A DNA stretch of 64,000 nt from Liolophura sinensis (Eukaryota; Mollusca; Polyplacophora; Chitonida; Chitonidae). The stretch covers positions 30,808,470 to 30,872,469 of the forward strand of contig NC_088295.1 in assembly GCF_032854445.1 (NCBI RefSeq), given 5' to 3'. The position numbers and the translations under genes are program-made. This document shows, piece by piece, positions 29,195 through 42,025 of this stretch; position 1 is the first letter of the stretch, and each line of letters starts with the position of its first letter. The notes below the pieces were generated by a model. The model made no database searches. It saw nothing but the letters and a program-made list of their open reading frames with translations, and was not told where the DNA came from.

Positions 29195-32100
29195 CTTGAA
29201 GAAATTGCGCGCTACATACATATATACTTTTTCGGGAATACGTCACATTTTTCTCGTTTTGCACTGTAAGTCTCCGGGCTGCTGACCCATACATATCACA
29301 ACGCATGGGAAATTTTTACAGAAATTTTGAACAACACCAAGGTCAATGGGGGTCACCATGACAAGGCAGAAAGTAATGTCAGAAAACACAAAAACTGTAT
29401 TAAATTTCCATTAATATTTAATAAGAATGCATTTTCTTCATCTAAGGAAATGCATAACATGATCATGGCAACTAGATACAATTTAAGACATCAGCATCGA
29501 AACTAGGCCTATACAAGCCTGCCTAGGTGCAGGTTCCAGTTAAGGTCAAGTTTATCTATTGGTGGCATTCACGTATCGTAACTATACTGTTAAGGAGGTA
29601 AACTTCAAAGTGTCCCAAAACATGGCGGTCAATTACAGCAGAGGTTCGTATGGGAGTAGTTTTGCTTTAGGGGACGGTGGACGGCTGGGTCTGTTGCTTT
29701 GGATGACCATATATTGACCTGGGTCACAGGGATCTTCCGAGAGAACACTAGCAGCCATCTGTCACAGAGATTAAGCACCTGTCCACAGACAATACCAGGC
29801 CTGTAAAATGTTAGCGCCTAGTGCCTAGAATTAATTTATCAAACTGACATGCCTTTAAGACTAGATCTATTGTTTACCTCCTGAAGTATGGCTGGTCGAG
29901 TAATGGAGAGTGAGGAGAAAACTGTGCGTCCACCATTAAGTGATCCGTGGAGCTACCTGACCATCATGAAATGTATCTTAAAGACAACTGAGGTTGTCCT
30001 TTTAAGGGTGCTCAGTTTGTCACTTCATACAATGGTTTTTGTTAAATAGGAAGAATATAACATAAACTGTGGAGACCAAGAGACGTTTCAGCTTGAGTTT
30101 AATACGCTTAAGTGGCGGGGAGGGGCTGCTGTGGGGAATATTATTCAGTCTTATAGTTGTTTAATTTGTAACAGGCTTATGTACCGTTTGAACTCAATAA
30201 AGATACATTAAAGCAGGCTACAGTAATGGAAATACTGTATTTGAGCTGCACAGCAGAGAGTCTTGTTATTAGTTTTAGAGAAACCCTGGGAGACAAACCT
30301 TTACACGAACAAATTGGTATGCTTCCTCACTTCGGCTGAGAATATTAATCAAGCTTGACTTCACATGATTCGCCACAAAATTAATCGTGGTGAGGCAATT
30401 ACATTGCACGATAAGGCTCTTACTCCCATTGTTTCTAATTAAAGCTTGCAAGACGATCGGACTGACAGTTAAAATCAGTTTTTTCAGGTTTAATCCGTAT
30501 TGTCAAAATGAATAATGATAGCGTGAGTAAAACTAAATGACACGTACTATTGGTTTCCTGTTTGGTAGGTGGAAGAGCTTTCAATATAAGTAAGTTTTCA
30601 ACGGTTTGACGTATCTGAATGCCTGAGTGATACATGATACATGAAAGGCTGGCATGAGATTATCCACCTAAGCGAAGAACTCGTTGATCATCAAATACGA
30701 GTTCATGATCCAGTGCAAGCATGGATCTAGTTTTAAGTGGCCTTATTCGATTATCATACAATGTCACTGTTTGTACCTCTTTCTGCTTTTTGCTTTCTGC
30801 TGTTGAATATCAAGAAGAGAAGACCACGTTATTTAACCTGGGTGCAATACAGACCTTTCTGAACCGTCAATCAAGAACACGTAATTGAAGAATTATTAGC
30901 AGTATTGTTGCAAAAAGGTCATCCGGATTCCCCACACAATGGTTGCAAATCTTTCAATCTTTCTCTGATGACACGATTCCTATCACCGGGAATGGAATGA
31001 AGAGTAACTTTGTCACGGGAAGGAGTGGTGAAACATCGGATGTGTTGGATCCATCCATTGTATCCCCGATGCAACTAATCTAATGTTCATAATTTGCAGT
31101 CATTTGCATGACTTTCAAAATGGGGGCACGTGTTATTCCAAGTGACCCAAGTATATGTGATAGATATACAATGGAATAAAACGTAAAAAAGAAATAAAGC
31201 CCAATGAACTGACTGGATGTCTCCATATTTGATTAATAGATTGAATGTGTCTACCTTAAATACAGTATTAAGTCCGGCGTTTTTTGAGAGTGTTTACATT
31301 TAGTCTGCACTTAACTTGTATTATAAACACGAAAAATAAGCATTGTGCAATGTAAAGCTGCGCATTTTACAAATACTCCAGCGAAGAGGAATAAGGAGAA
31401 GAAAACAGCAGCAACAACCCTGTTTTAAAACAAAGTTGCCCGTGGCATCTCAAAGATAAAACACCATAATGCAGTGAGCATCTCAGTATGAAACACGATT
31501 ATAGGTACAATACACTGGTGTTGATAATGAACTTTTGGACAGTATATCTGAAACCGTACAATAGAAATCCCCTTGTTGTCTGAACTATCAATCTCTCAGA
31601 AAAAAAATTTTTCTTCGCTCTGATGATGTGTATTTCAGATTTTTGAGATACGTTCCTCACCATTTGTATTTGATTGCTATATCGATACTCGAAAGACCGT
31701 CTGATGAAAAGATAACAGGATTATCTGAAAATAGTCTGATGAATAGTTAGATTGTGTGAAATTGCTGATGAAACTCTATCCAAATCCACCATACCATTTT
31801 AAAGCTAGGCCAAAGTAGATTTTTTATCAAAAGTAATTGACAGCTTCATTAATTGTTTCTTTATTATAAATCTATAAGCATACATGAAAATCACTAACTG
31901 CACATTGCACTTAGCTGTATTTCTTCCATGAGTATATTAAATTTCAGCTAAATGGGTTTATATATTTGTAATCATTACATAAAACTATAATGAAATACTT
32001 CTCTCCTTTTCAAAGAACTTAATTTTTTTATTTGACCTAATTAACTGACGTGAAGATTCTAATTAGTTGTACAATAAATGCCAATATGACCTCCAATCCA

Positions 32101-34474
32101 TGTGACAGATAAATGGGATTTAGCCAGTTCTACTTTTGTTCCCCTGAAAATAACTTATACCTATTAATCATATATTTCATATGCCAAGTTTCAGATACCT
32201 TGCTATAGCGGTATAGATTCTGGAAACAAAGAATAACTGTAACACCACAATAACAGATTCAAGAGGGCTTCCAGCAAAGCTGCGTGAACCCCTGATCAAA
32301 AATGGCGAGTGTTGGATTGAACTGTCAGTCACTTATATCGGCTGTTTCCATTGAATCTTCACTGAAATGTCTAACATGTCCCATCCTAGTCAACCAGTAT
32401 AAGGGATCGGCAACAGATACGATGACAAACAACCAGTACAGCGACTACACTGGCTCATAATCAATATTACACCAAATCATTATCAACGACGGAAGGTCCG
32501 TACTTCTCAAATGTCTGCATGGTAACCAATGCATGCGCTTAAAACGGAACGCCTCGCCTAACAACTGGCTATAATCGGTCTAACAAGTTGACCAGTGACA
32601 TGTTAACGCTTTGCACACAATCTTGAGTGTATTGTGGTCCTTTGAAGGTAAAAACAATATCGCCTCATGCCTGTTTTTCTCGAAAACAAGTCGTTGTAAT
32701 TGGAGAAATAATAAAATTAAATATTACCTACATAATAAATGGGTGTAGGTAAGTCGATAGTATGCTGCTATTGTAGACCTCCAGAAAGTAATTGCATTTC
32801 TTCAGTAATTTTAGTAGATCTATTCCATTTGTCTTTGTAAGGTATTTACAGCACTTTGTCTGTTGTATAAAATATAGCATAATATATTGTGTGGTTCATA
32901 CTGTGTAGGCTAGCACTGTGTACCTGTATGTATACTGAACATCATTTATATTTAGTAATATTCCCATCAACATTATGATCACGGTAACACCTATGACATT
33001 ATGGTTATTTTGGAATCCATGGACTTCTGTCCCTATTTATAATGAAAGAAACTAAAAATAACAGAATGGACACCAATTATATGTACTATTTATGAGCCAT
33101 AAATATACACATTAATTTCAGTGTGAATATGAGTTCCGAGTTTGATGTGCCTGTCATGCCAGTAGCTTATAATCTTATTCAGACAGACTTCTGTTTTGTT
33201 TAGGAAATGTGATTATCTAAGCATGGCTGAAGTCATTTTGCGGGCGTATTCTATCAACAAGGTCAAATTATAAATCGATGAGCGTTTGTCTCTTCACCAT
33301 TAAATGGCCGCGTAGTTATGGTATTGTGCAACAGAACGGCTAACTTGGTCGAGCTTTGACAGTATCATCTCAACGTTGAAGTGATCACAGGACATTGAAC
33401 GCAAGGATGACTTCACCAAACTATCATTATTAAATTAAACTTAACAGAATAGAATACATCAAATGTATAATTTCTTGACATTTTCTGGCAGATGATGGAC
33501 ATCTGTGTTTCTTACAAAATGTCTTCATTAACATTTAATCTATATTCTACCACATTACTGAGATAACATATCACATAATATTGTAATATGGCTACACTTT
33601 TCCGAGTATACCGGATCACTGTGGAAATCACAGAATTTTGGTCTAATCTTGTAAAGATGCCCACTATGCCGGATAATGCCAGTTTATTATTAATGTTTGA
33701 AGGAGAGTGGATATAGACATCGCAGATGATGAATTCTTGAGATCTTTGCACGTCTGAAAGTGCCCGGAGGAATACTGACAATAAGCACCGATAAATGATC
33801 AACTCTTGGTTGCTCTGAAAACGAAGACTTTTAACGGTATAGTCAAGGTAATTTAGACACCTTTATGGCAACACTGAATCCATCGTTTGCCGAGACAGCG
33901 GAACGGTCTTACTGTTTGTTGAAGCACTTGAACATAAATATCGATAACAAACTACACCAATGGTAAAAAACATATGGCAAACAGATGTTCGTCGAAAGCT
34001 ACAGAAGGCGTAAATAGTTGTGAGAAGTTGATAACGGTTAATTACTCGAAGCGAAACCTTTTTAATTGAGACACGACAGTCACATAGGATCGAGAATAGT
34101 ACACAGCGTGTAACCATGGGCGTATCAATATAGGCGATTCTGCTCATTTCGGTCGCTATGCGGGTGTGTTTGACAGCTGAGGAGTCGACTTGATTTCTCA
34201 CTGCATCTAAATCACAGACTATCTGACAGTTATCCGCAATTATGCACACTGGTCCTGAAAGACAGAGGCACCCCTGAGAGAGATGTGGGTATGTCTTTAA
34301 TCTGGTCATCCGAGCCTCGTAGTGGTCGGCTAACAGAAACTGCGGGATCTACTGCCCTTCTCTCACCTCTGATCATTGTCTCCTGTTGATCGCTCGAGAT
34401 CAGAAATCTTTCGTCCTTGCCATCGACCGAGTCGCCTTGCTCATGGGTACAACGAAGTCCTAAAGAAATCTCGC
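29195..34474. other. Intergenic, no recognised gene
   Basis: 5.3 kb with only short open frames lacking motifs (30435-30635, 33512-33802, 33863-34309). No repeat family of this window was recognised in it. The last few hundred bases should hold the GPCR promoter and 5' UTR; short upstream ATGs (34475 and 34490) in another frame precede the receptor start. Confidence 0.5.
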
Positions 34475-34496
34475 ATGTTAACACAATCGATGCAAC

Positions 34497-35273
34497 ATGT
34501 TGGGCAATTCCTCGAACGTGTCCTCTTTTACCTCGCCAGGTGCGGAAGTAGGCTTTGGTTTTGTCATTACCATCCCTGGAATCTTGGCCAATTCCTTCGC
34601 CATTATTTTCTTTGCCAAAGCTGCCAAGAAAACAGGTCTTGCTGTTCATTACCTGCTGTTGTCCCTGGCTGTGACAGACTTGTTCGGGTGTTTTTTGGCC
34701 AGCTACACCGCTGCCACAGCCTATTTGGGAGATATCCAGTCACCAGTTCTGTGTAATACACTGAGTTTCATAACCAGCTTATGCCCGATGTCGACTGCCT
34801 TCATGGCTTGTCTACTAGCTCTGGATCGCTATATAGCGCTTTGTCGCCCTTTTAAATACGCGTCCTGGGCTACCCGAAAAACAGTGATAATTTCTGTCCT
34901 GTCTTGTCTTGGAGCATCTGTTGTCCTTTCACTATTGCCTTTTATACAACTGGGGAATTATTACATGGTCTTAACTACAGTCGATGGCGAAGTGCAAGCC
35001 GCTTGTTCAGCGCTGAAGTTCCAGGAGAAACCACATCAGAGAATTTACGGCGCCCTCTACGGAGTCGTGGGACTTTCCATTATAGTTATCGTTACGGCGT
35101 CAAACTTTCTTGTGGTAAAGAGTGTCCTGTCAATGCGTAACAACATCGTCTCGCCACAAAATGATGACCAGGGGTTGGCAACTGTTCAAAGTAGATATGC
35201 CTCAGAATTGAAATTCGCCAAAATGGTTACTGGAATTTCCATAGTACTGTTGTTCTGTTGGACACCGTTTATG
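34497..35273 (+). CDS. GPCR exon 1: N-terminus to TM6
   Basis: 259 codons. ATG at 34497 is chosen because it directly precedes a glycosylatable N-terminus and TM1 in the same frame. The donor ATG/GTAAGTG lies right after CWTPF. Read-through would end after five more codons. Confidence 0.85.
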
Positions 35274-37991
35274 GTAAGTGTTACTTCCTGAGTAATCATG
35301 AGTGTTATCCTGAGCTATGTTGTCCGTTGAGCACCCTTTAAGGTGAATGATATCCTGAGCTATGCTGCCTGTTGGGCACCCATTAAGGTGAGTGTTACTC
35401 TGGGCTATGCTGCCTGTTGGGCACCCATTAAGGTGAGTGTTACCCTGGGCTTTGTTGTCTGTTGGGCACCCTTTAAGGTGAGTGTTACCCTGGGCTATGT
35501 TGTCTGTTGGGCACCCTTTATGGTGAGTGATATCCTGAGCTACATTGTCTGTTGGACACCCTTTAAGGTGAGTGATATCCTGAGCTATATTGTCTGTTGG
35601 GCACCCTTTAACGTGAGTGTTACCCTGGGCTATGATGTCTGATGGGCACCCTTTAACGTGAGTGTTACCCTGGGCTATGTTGTCTGTTGGGCACCCTTTA
35701 ACGTGAGTGTTACCCTGGGCTATGTTGTCTGTTGGACACCCTTTATGGTGAGTGATATTCTGGGCTATATTGCTCTGTTGGACACCGTTTATGGTAAGTG
35801 TTACTTCCTGAGTAACCATGAGTGTTATCCTGAGCTATGTTGTCTGTTGGACACCCTCTATGATGAATGATATCCTGAGCTATATTGTCTGTTGGGCACC
35901 CTTTAAGGTGAGTGTTACCCTGGGCTATGTTGTCTGTTGGACACCCTTTATGGTGAGTGATATTCTGGGCTATATTGCTCTGTTGGACACCGTTTATGGT
36001 AAGTGTTACTTCCTGAGTAACCATGAGTGTTATCCTGAGCTATGTTGTCTGTTGGACACCCTCTATGATGAATGATATCCTGAGCTATATTGTCTGTTGG
36101 GCACCCTTTAAGGTGAGTGTTACCCTGGACTATGTTGTCTGTTGGGCACCCTTTATGGTGAATGATACCCTGAGCTATATTGTCTGTTGGGCACCCTTTA
36201 AGGTGAGTGATATCCTGAGCTATATTGTCTGTTGGGCACCCTTTAAGGTGAGTGTTACCCTGGACTATGCTGTCTGTTGGGCACCCTTTAAGGTGAGTGT
36301 TACCCTGGACTATGTTGTCTGTTGGGCACCCTTTATGGTGAATGATACCCTGAGCTATATTGTCTGTTGGGCACCCTTTAAGGTGAGTGATATCCTGAGC
36401 TATGTTGTCCGTTGGGCACCCTTTAAGGTGAGCGATATCCTGAGCTATGTTGTCTGTTGGGCACCCAACTATTTTGACTGAAGTCAGAAATGGCTTCGTG
36501 GAATCGGTCCCGGATCACGTTGTGTAAAATATACAAGAAAGGTGACTGTTGGCGGTGTCAACAGACGGTGCAGGGTAGAATCTTACCAAGTGGCTATACT
36601 ATATATGGAAAGTTGTTTCGGTATTTATTGTCTAACTGAACAAGTGTGCACAAGAATTGTGCATTTGTCAAAATGTTTTGTTCAGATGCATAAATATCTG
36701 TACACATTTCTAAAAAGAGTCTGTTTAGTTGTATCTTGTAATTACACATATGTACTAAAGAATTTTGGGGCGTGCGTATAATTAAATGTTTCTGTTACAT
36801 ATGTACAAAGGAACTGCATTTTAATCCTTTGCCCATCTTCATGTATATAATTCGAGAATAAATACCAAAATGGATTGCCATAAATAACTGTTACAGAGTA
36901 CTGGCAAATAGGCTTGTATCAGAAACGATCGATAAAAGACTTTACTATGGCTGTGATGTTTGATGTCAGACAGAGAAAGTGGGAGAGCGCCAGTATTCAG
37001 TGTTACAGACGGGCTAAACCTCATTGCGTGATACATAGAACCGTTCCCAGCGGCAGATGTAGACAGATAGGATTATACCTGCTAGACTATAGTTCTCGTC
37101 GTTGCTGACTTTGATCCTTGATATTTTCACTGATCTGTAACAAGTTAGACCGTTTTACAGAATAATCCGTTATTTAATGACTTCTTTTTTGTGTGTCTCA
37201 GTTACTACAGTATGATTAAAATCAAAAAAAATAATAAAACACTTATGGTAAAGCCACGGTTTGCTAGATTTGCATGTTAATTACATGTGGCCTGAAGCAA
37301 TCGTTTTGTTGCATTTACATGATACAGAAAATACCTGACCGCATGACAGTGCTCAAAAATACACATTTCACCGACAATATTCCCTAGTGTGGCTCGGAAA
37401 CCATACTGTATGTGCACACGTGTCATGAATATTTAAATGTGCATTAAGAAGGTGATGTGCTTGAGTGCATCCTTCCTGTGTGCTGTGCACGTGTAAACAG
37501 ATCTTAGTCCACCAGTTGCCGTAAGGGATACAGTATTGCTGATGCCGTTTTCGAGATGCATTAAGAAGAAAATGTGTTTAAGAGCGAAGCTTACTCTGAC
37601 GACACGACACCACTGTGTCCACAATGACTTAACCGCCCCGAGGAGACATGAATACAAAGTACTCCCGTACTAATGTTACGTAGGACGTCACCATAAAGCA
37701 TTTCCGGATAGTCCATTACCACGCTCGGTAACGTGAGAAGTATATTACCCCCTATATTCCCTTCTTTTCCCTCAGGTGCTCTTTCTCTTGGTTCATGTTG
37801 GTATCACCCTTCCGCCCAGTCCAGTCAGCACAATCATGATTTTGGCCAGTCTGAATTTCATCGTCGACCCCTTTGTGCACGTGTTTTTGAGGAAAAGTTA
37901 CCGGCAGGCGATGTGGAGAACATTCTTCTGTTGCCAGTGTTTCCAGAAGACAACCATCTTGACGGAATCATCGACCGTCCAGTACAACTGA
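34497..37991 (+). CDS. Rhodopsin-class GPCR, prostanoid-receptor-like
   Basis: A seven-helix receptor of 330 aa from exons 34497-35273 and 37776-37991, joined in phase 0 (CWTPFM then VLFLLVHVG). The N-terminus has sequons NSS and NVS. TM1 FGFVITIPGILANSFAIIFF, TM2 LLLSLAVTDLFGC, Cys before TM3 (PVLCNTLSF), an intact DRY (LDRYIALCRPF), TM6 FCWTPF and TM7 MILASLNFIVDPFVHVFL followed by basic helix 8. The LASxNxIxDPxV block and TM6 resemble prostanoid receptors, but the Arg that binds the prostaglandin carboxylate in that family (before LAS) is Ile, and the ECL2 TWCF motif is absent, so the ligand is unknown. It probably signals through G proteins at the plasma membrane. The exon ends inside TM6, and the intron holds the donor-derived minisatellite. 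Confidence 0.85.
35253..36480. repeat. Minisatellite of 45-bp units made from the GPCR exon end and splice donor
   Basis: About 25 units, mostly 45 bp, of the type TGTTGGGCACCCTTTAAGGT GAGTGTTACCCTGGGCTATG TTGTC. They copy the end of exon 1 (TGTTGGACACCGTTTATG) together with the donor GTAAGTG. By eye 19 units keep GTAAGT or GTGAGT after the CWxPF codons. Three nearly exact copies of the original junction sit at about 35252, 35773 and 35977. A 205-bp higher-order unit is repeated at 35771 and 35976. The long open frames on both strands result from the 15-codon unit. Confidence 0.93.
37776..37991 (+). CDS. GPCR exon 2: end of TM6, TM7 and C-tail
   Basis: Acceptor TTCTTTTCCCTCAG; 71 codons and a stop. 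After TM7 the tail has RKSYRQAMWRTFFCCQCF, whose cysteines are possible palmitoylation sites. A poly(A) signal AATAAA lies at 38136. Confidence 0.85.
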   Translation: MLFLLVHVGITLPPSPVSTIMILASLNFIVDPFVHVFLRKSYRQAMWRTFFCCQCFQKTTILTESSTVQYN

Positions 37992-38135
37992 TTCAAGCAA
38001 GCCCGGCGTGCACAAGACGTACTACCATCAACGGCATTAAATTTAAGCTCAAATAGTTGAGGTTATAAGAAAAGCCGAAGTGTTATCAAAAAGCAAAACT
38101 GTGCATTTCTGCAGTCATTTCATGTAAATCTGAGA

Positions 38136-38141
38136 AATAAA
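38136..38141 (+). other. Poly(A) signal of the GPCR gene
   Basis: AATAAA 145 nt after the stop codon, in an otherwise non-coding stretch. Confidence 0.6.
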
Positions 38142-39230
38142 TGTGGACACGAACACCGTAAAGCAGTCAAACACTCTTTACTATCAAAGACCAAACGCCA
38201 CTGTACCAGACAGTGATTTCTTCAGATTTTCACTATTACATATTCACAGTGAAAGGGGTCTTGACGCTCAAGAAAGGTCAGAAAGAAAGGTATCCCTTAA
38301 CACTTGTCGTCTATAGTATCCTTTCTCTTTGCAAAAATTGCTTATCAATTGGCCAGTTCCTTGGGAGAAATGATGTCTAAGTGTAAACAAAATCAACCTG
38401 CATCTACGATATGTAATGCAAGGGAGAGCATTCCTTGCTTCCTCAAAAAGAACAGTTGATGTTGAACATGTTATTCTAGGTAGTGAGTGAGCAAGACAAC
38501 ATGCATTTTAATTCACTTGATGTTCCAACATGGACTTAATATAATAAACACTTCGTTACATTAAGACAACACATTTAAGTGCCGTTTCAGTCTTACAGAG
38601 CCTGTCATCCCATTGTACAGAATGGAGATTTGCCACTATTTTTTTCATTATCATAGCGCATGAAACTTGGATACCCAAAACAGTAACAGATTAACAAGAA
38701 GCGGTGTTAAATGATCCTATGATTAAATGCAGTCATGTGACAAATTTAAGATGCCATTTGCCTGCATTCAGTCAAACGTCACAAATAAACCGCTTGTGAC
38801 AATATTTTCTGTTCGCATCAAAATTTAACTTAATTTCGTATTATTATTTTTTTAAACAATCATCATTCGTTTACATATTGTCAAAACGTTAAATACGCAT
38901 TTTAATTAGGTAAGGTGATATTCTGACTTATGTGCTGTAGTGCTCGAGGTTAGAATTGGTACATCTCCTGGGTCTATACATCCATGGACAGCTTTTACAT
39001 ACAACAGTCTAGTGGAGGAAACAATAAGATGAACAACATTTATCTGCTTTTGTATACTTAGTTTTTCTCGTCCTATATCATATTTAATCACAATATACAC
39101 ATTCCCAATTATGTCAAGCCTATCCTTGAAGTTGGAATATCCTTATATTGTATCAAAGTTGCGTGCACACACGTGTCTTTCAGGACTATATACCTATACT
39201 CAATCCTGCTGCTGACTAACGCCGGAAATT

Positions 39231-39300
39231 CATGTATTTATTTGATCGGTGCTTAACGTCTTACCCTAGAATGTTTCATTTGTACGATGGTGGTTGTCTC
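39231..39300 (-). repeat. SINE family 1 tail remnant
   Basis: TTTATTTGATCGGTGCTTAAC and TGTTTCATTTGTACGATGGTGG match the family-1 tail with changes; the body is missing. Confidence 0.5.
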
Positions 39301-41439
39301 GAATCCCGGAAAAAATTTCCCTTTAAAGTAACTATTGGCCTAAGTTATACTGCTGTGATCACATAAATCAGGCCTCAACATAAATGCTTTCATAACTAGA
39401 CATTTTTGTCGCTGGTGTAGTGTAAAAGAACACAAATGCAAGGCGCTGTCATAGTTAGCACGCCTTTCACCACACGATTCAGGGTCAGTTTTGTTTAGCA
39501 GATGGCGTTTACGCTTCGTTATGGCCAGTAAGGTACGGGTACAGTGGTGCTACTAACAAACTTGTAAAGCATTGTAAAAATGATCATTGATTAGAGATTT
39601 CAAGTCGTATGGTTTATACTTGGGCCTGAAAGAGGAAGTGGAGTGTTGCATTCAAGTATTAATAGGAAGCTAATGGTTTTCACATTTACACAGTCATTGC
39701 CATCTTGAGTGTTATGTAGTCCAACAAAGCACGGTTGAGTAACCAGTTATTCTGACTGCCAGTTTTGTGTAATTATTTTAAAACAGTGTATATATTTATG
39801 TAACGACCACCAGTACTGCAAATAGATATGCCCCTTATGACTGATTCCGTTCCACACCATATACATTATCTGACACGGTAGCCTCTAAAAATGTGTTTAC
39901 ATTTTAAGCTACATCTTGAGTTTGTTTAATACCAGCTAATCGATGACTAAAGAGCTCTGGATATATAATGGTGGCAAATGTATGCCATCGAGAAAAAAAA
40001 GCAGTCTAGAACGACAATATATTATAGACTCGCACTAATTCATGGTCAGGGTTACATATCGTCCGAATCAGCCATGAAGTGGCGCGGGTATATATTGACA
40101 ATTATTGCCATTTCTCTGCTCAACCTAATGGGTGTTGCCGCTTTTGAGAGATGCTTCATCAAAAATCATTAATGTGTACCGGTATGTTTTAATATTGACA
40201 CAGTTGCTCACAGCTATAACCAGCATTGTTGTACATTATGATTTACACTACACATATCGACTGAGTATGATTATTTTTAAATTTACTTGTTTAGTGTTTC
40301 ACAAGATATTCGCGACCTTTGTTCATTTGCCCGCCTTTGTAAATGTTGATTGTATGCCGTATTTGCCAAAGTGAAGTAAATCTTAATTACCGGAAATGCA
40401 TTTTTATTTGTGCAAACGTGTAATTGCATATTGTTCTGTAAAAACACAAAACCTGAAATATTTCAATATCCGGAAGAAATTTATGTAACAACGAATTAAA
40501 TTTCTCCTGTGTCTCTTGAAAAACTGTTTGTTCGTCTTTCAGTTCAGTATATCATAAGCTTTACCAAGCATTATCATAAATGGTTGACTGCCGCCAAAGT
40601 GAGTCGAGTAGGCCTAAGCAATGCCCGTAAGTGCAATGTACATGATTTCAGTAATAGAGAAAGTACGAATAACAATATTCATGTATCCTGACTTTCTTCA
40701 CTGCTTAAATGATAGATGGAGTAAACATTTCACATAAATTGTCCTATTTTGTGCAGTAAATTTGCACTAAGTAATTACAAGGCTAAAAACTTTATTACCG
40801 CCCTATATGTAACCCATTCGTGAAATTATAACTGGTTGCTTTATGTATGCGGGTCCAGTTAAATTGTGTCGGATATGTGTGTGGATGTTTCTTGGATCTA
40901 TGAACACATGCGCTAATTGAGCAGGATAGCATCGCAGTAGAACATGCTATGCCATTTGCGTAGCAAAGGTAGTGGTTTGCATGAGTGTCTTATGCAATGT
41001 TGGGGTGGCGCACATAGCACTATGCATTATTTCACCATGTAATGCTGATTTTGGTGTCTCTGTACACTAAGATCTCCGTCGAACTTTACTCCCCAGGATA
41101 AGAATGTACATTATCTGTAGCTTCCGTTAAAAAGAAACTACAATTTAACAATAGGGTGGCGTCACAACTATCGTTTAATTACGGTGAATACCACAGACTT
41201 TGGAATCATCTACATAAAATTAATATCGGCTTTCAATTGTCATTTACTTAGAAGGTCAAACAGGACTGACACATCACGCTTTGGTTACAGTTTAATGGAA
41301 ACAAGTCAAAAATAACTCAAATCATGATGTCACTGTAGTAGATCTTTCTTTGTGTAAAGAAGGAATTTCATTCTTTCCGTAAAATCATTACCCTACTTCC
41401 TAAGCCTTTTCGTACATGAAAGAGAAACTTCCAGCACCA

Positions 41440-41600
41440 TTCATGCATATTTTTGTACAGACTACACTGGTTGGGTGACCACTTTCAGGACTTCAAAAAA
41501 GTATATTTTTATTATTCTACACAAAATAATGCTCTCAGAACATTCATAAATAAACATTTGGCAAACATGCGAAAAGGTTGTAGAATTACAGTTACTGGAA
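41440..41600. repeat. Dispersed repeat, copy 1 (unclassified)
   Basis: The block CTACACAAAATAATGCTCTC AGAACATTCATAAATAAACA then CATGCGAAAAGGTTGTAGAA aligns with 53425-53575 on the same strand, including the upstream TTGG..TGGCCA/TGACCA..TTTCAGG. Part of a 131-codon open frame at 41453-41848 is made of it. Confidence 0.55.
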
Positions 41601-41954
41601 ACAAAAGCATCGCGTCCCTGGTCCCTTCAGTGAAACTTCCTGACAGTCAAAAAGTCCTGCTTGACGACATCTTCCCTCCAAAAATCAAATTGATGTCGTC
41701 AAAACAGGGCGAACAGTCTAAGCACTTCAAGGACCTATATATAGAGTGTATAGGGTTATATTCACATAATGACTTGACTTGGAAGCAAGCATCTGTACAA
41801 CAGTCAAGAGGATCGTGTTCAACCTTGGCTATGGATGGGAAGTTGTAGACTTCTTAAACCTCATTACTTGATAAGCCAAGGTAACAATAAGCGGTCAACA
41901 GTGCCCATGGGGTCCTTTGGACCGCCTGGCGTTGTTTAAGGAGCGCTTTTGACA

Positions 41955-42025
41955 ATGTGGTCGCCATTCTCAAGAATTTTTCACTTCGATGTCGGTGGGT
42001 TTTATGGGTGGAGGAAACCGGACCG
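41955..42025. repeat. SINE family 2 remnant
   Basis: CCATTCTCAAGAATTTTTCAC and TTTTATGGGTGGAGGAAACCGG match the tail and start of body of the second SINE-like family. Confidence 0.5.

Noticed and set aside
28609-29199. 151- and 76-codon open frames rich in Phe, Arg and Ser
   Set aside because: They are made of the CGAAA/TTTCG motifs of the foldback element.
35202-36024. 205- and 93-codon antisense frames and 152-codon sense frame in the GPCR intron
   Set aside because: Products of the 45-bp minisatellite; no start context or independent splice support.
40072-40170. 32-residue peptide starting MKWRGYILTIIAISLLNLMG
   Set aside because: It looks like a signal peptide, but it stops after 12 more residues and no donor allows extension. 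Probably chance.
41453-41848. 131-codon open frame on the plus strand
   Set aside because: Its first third is the dispersed repeat also found at 53425; no domain recognised.
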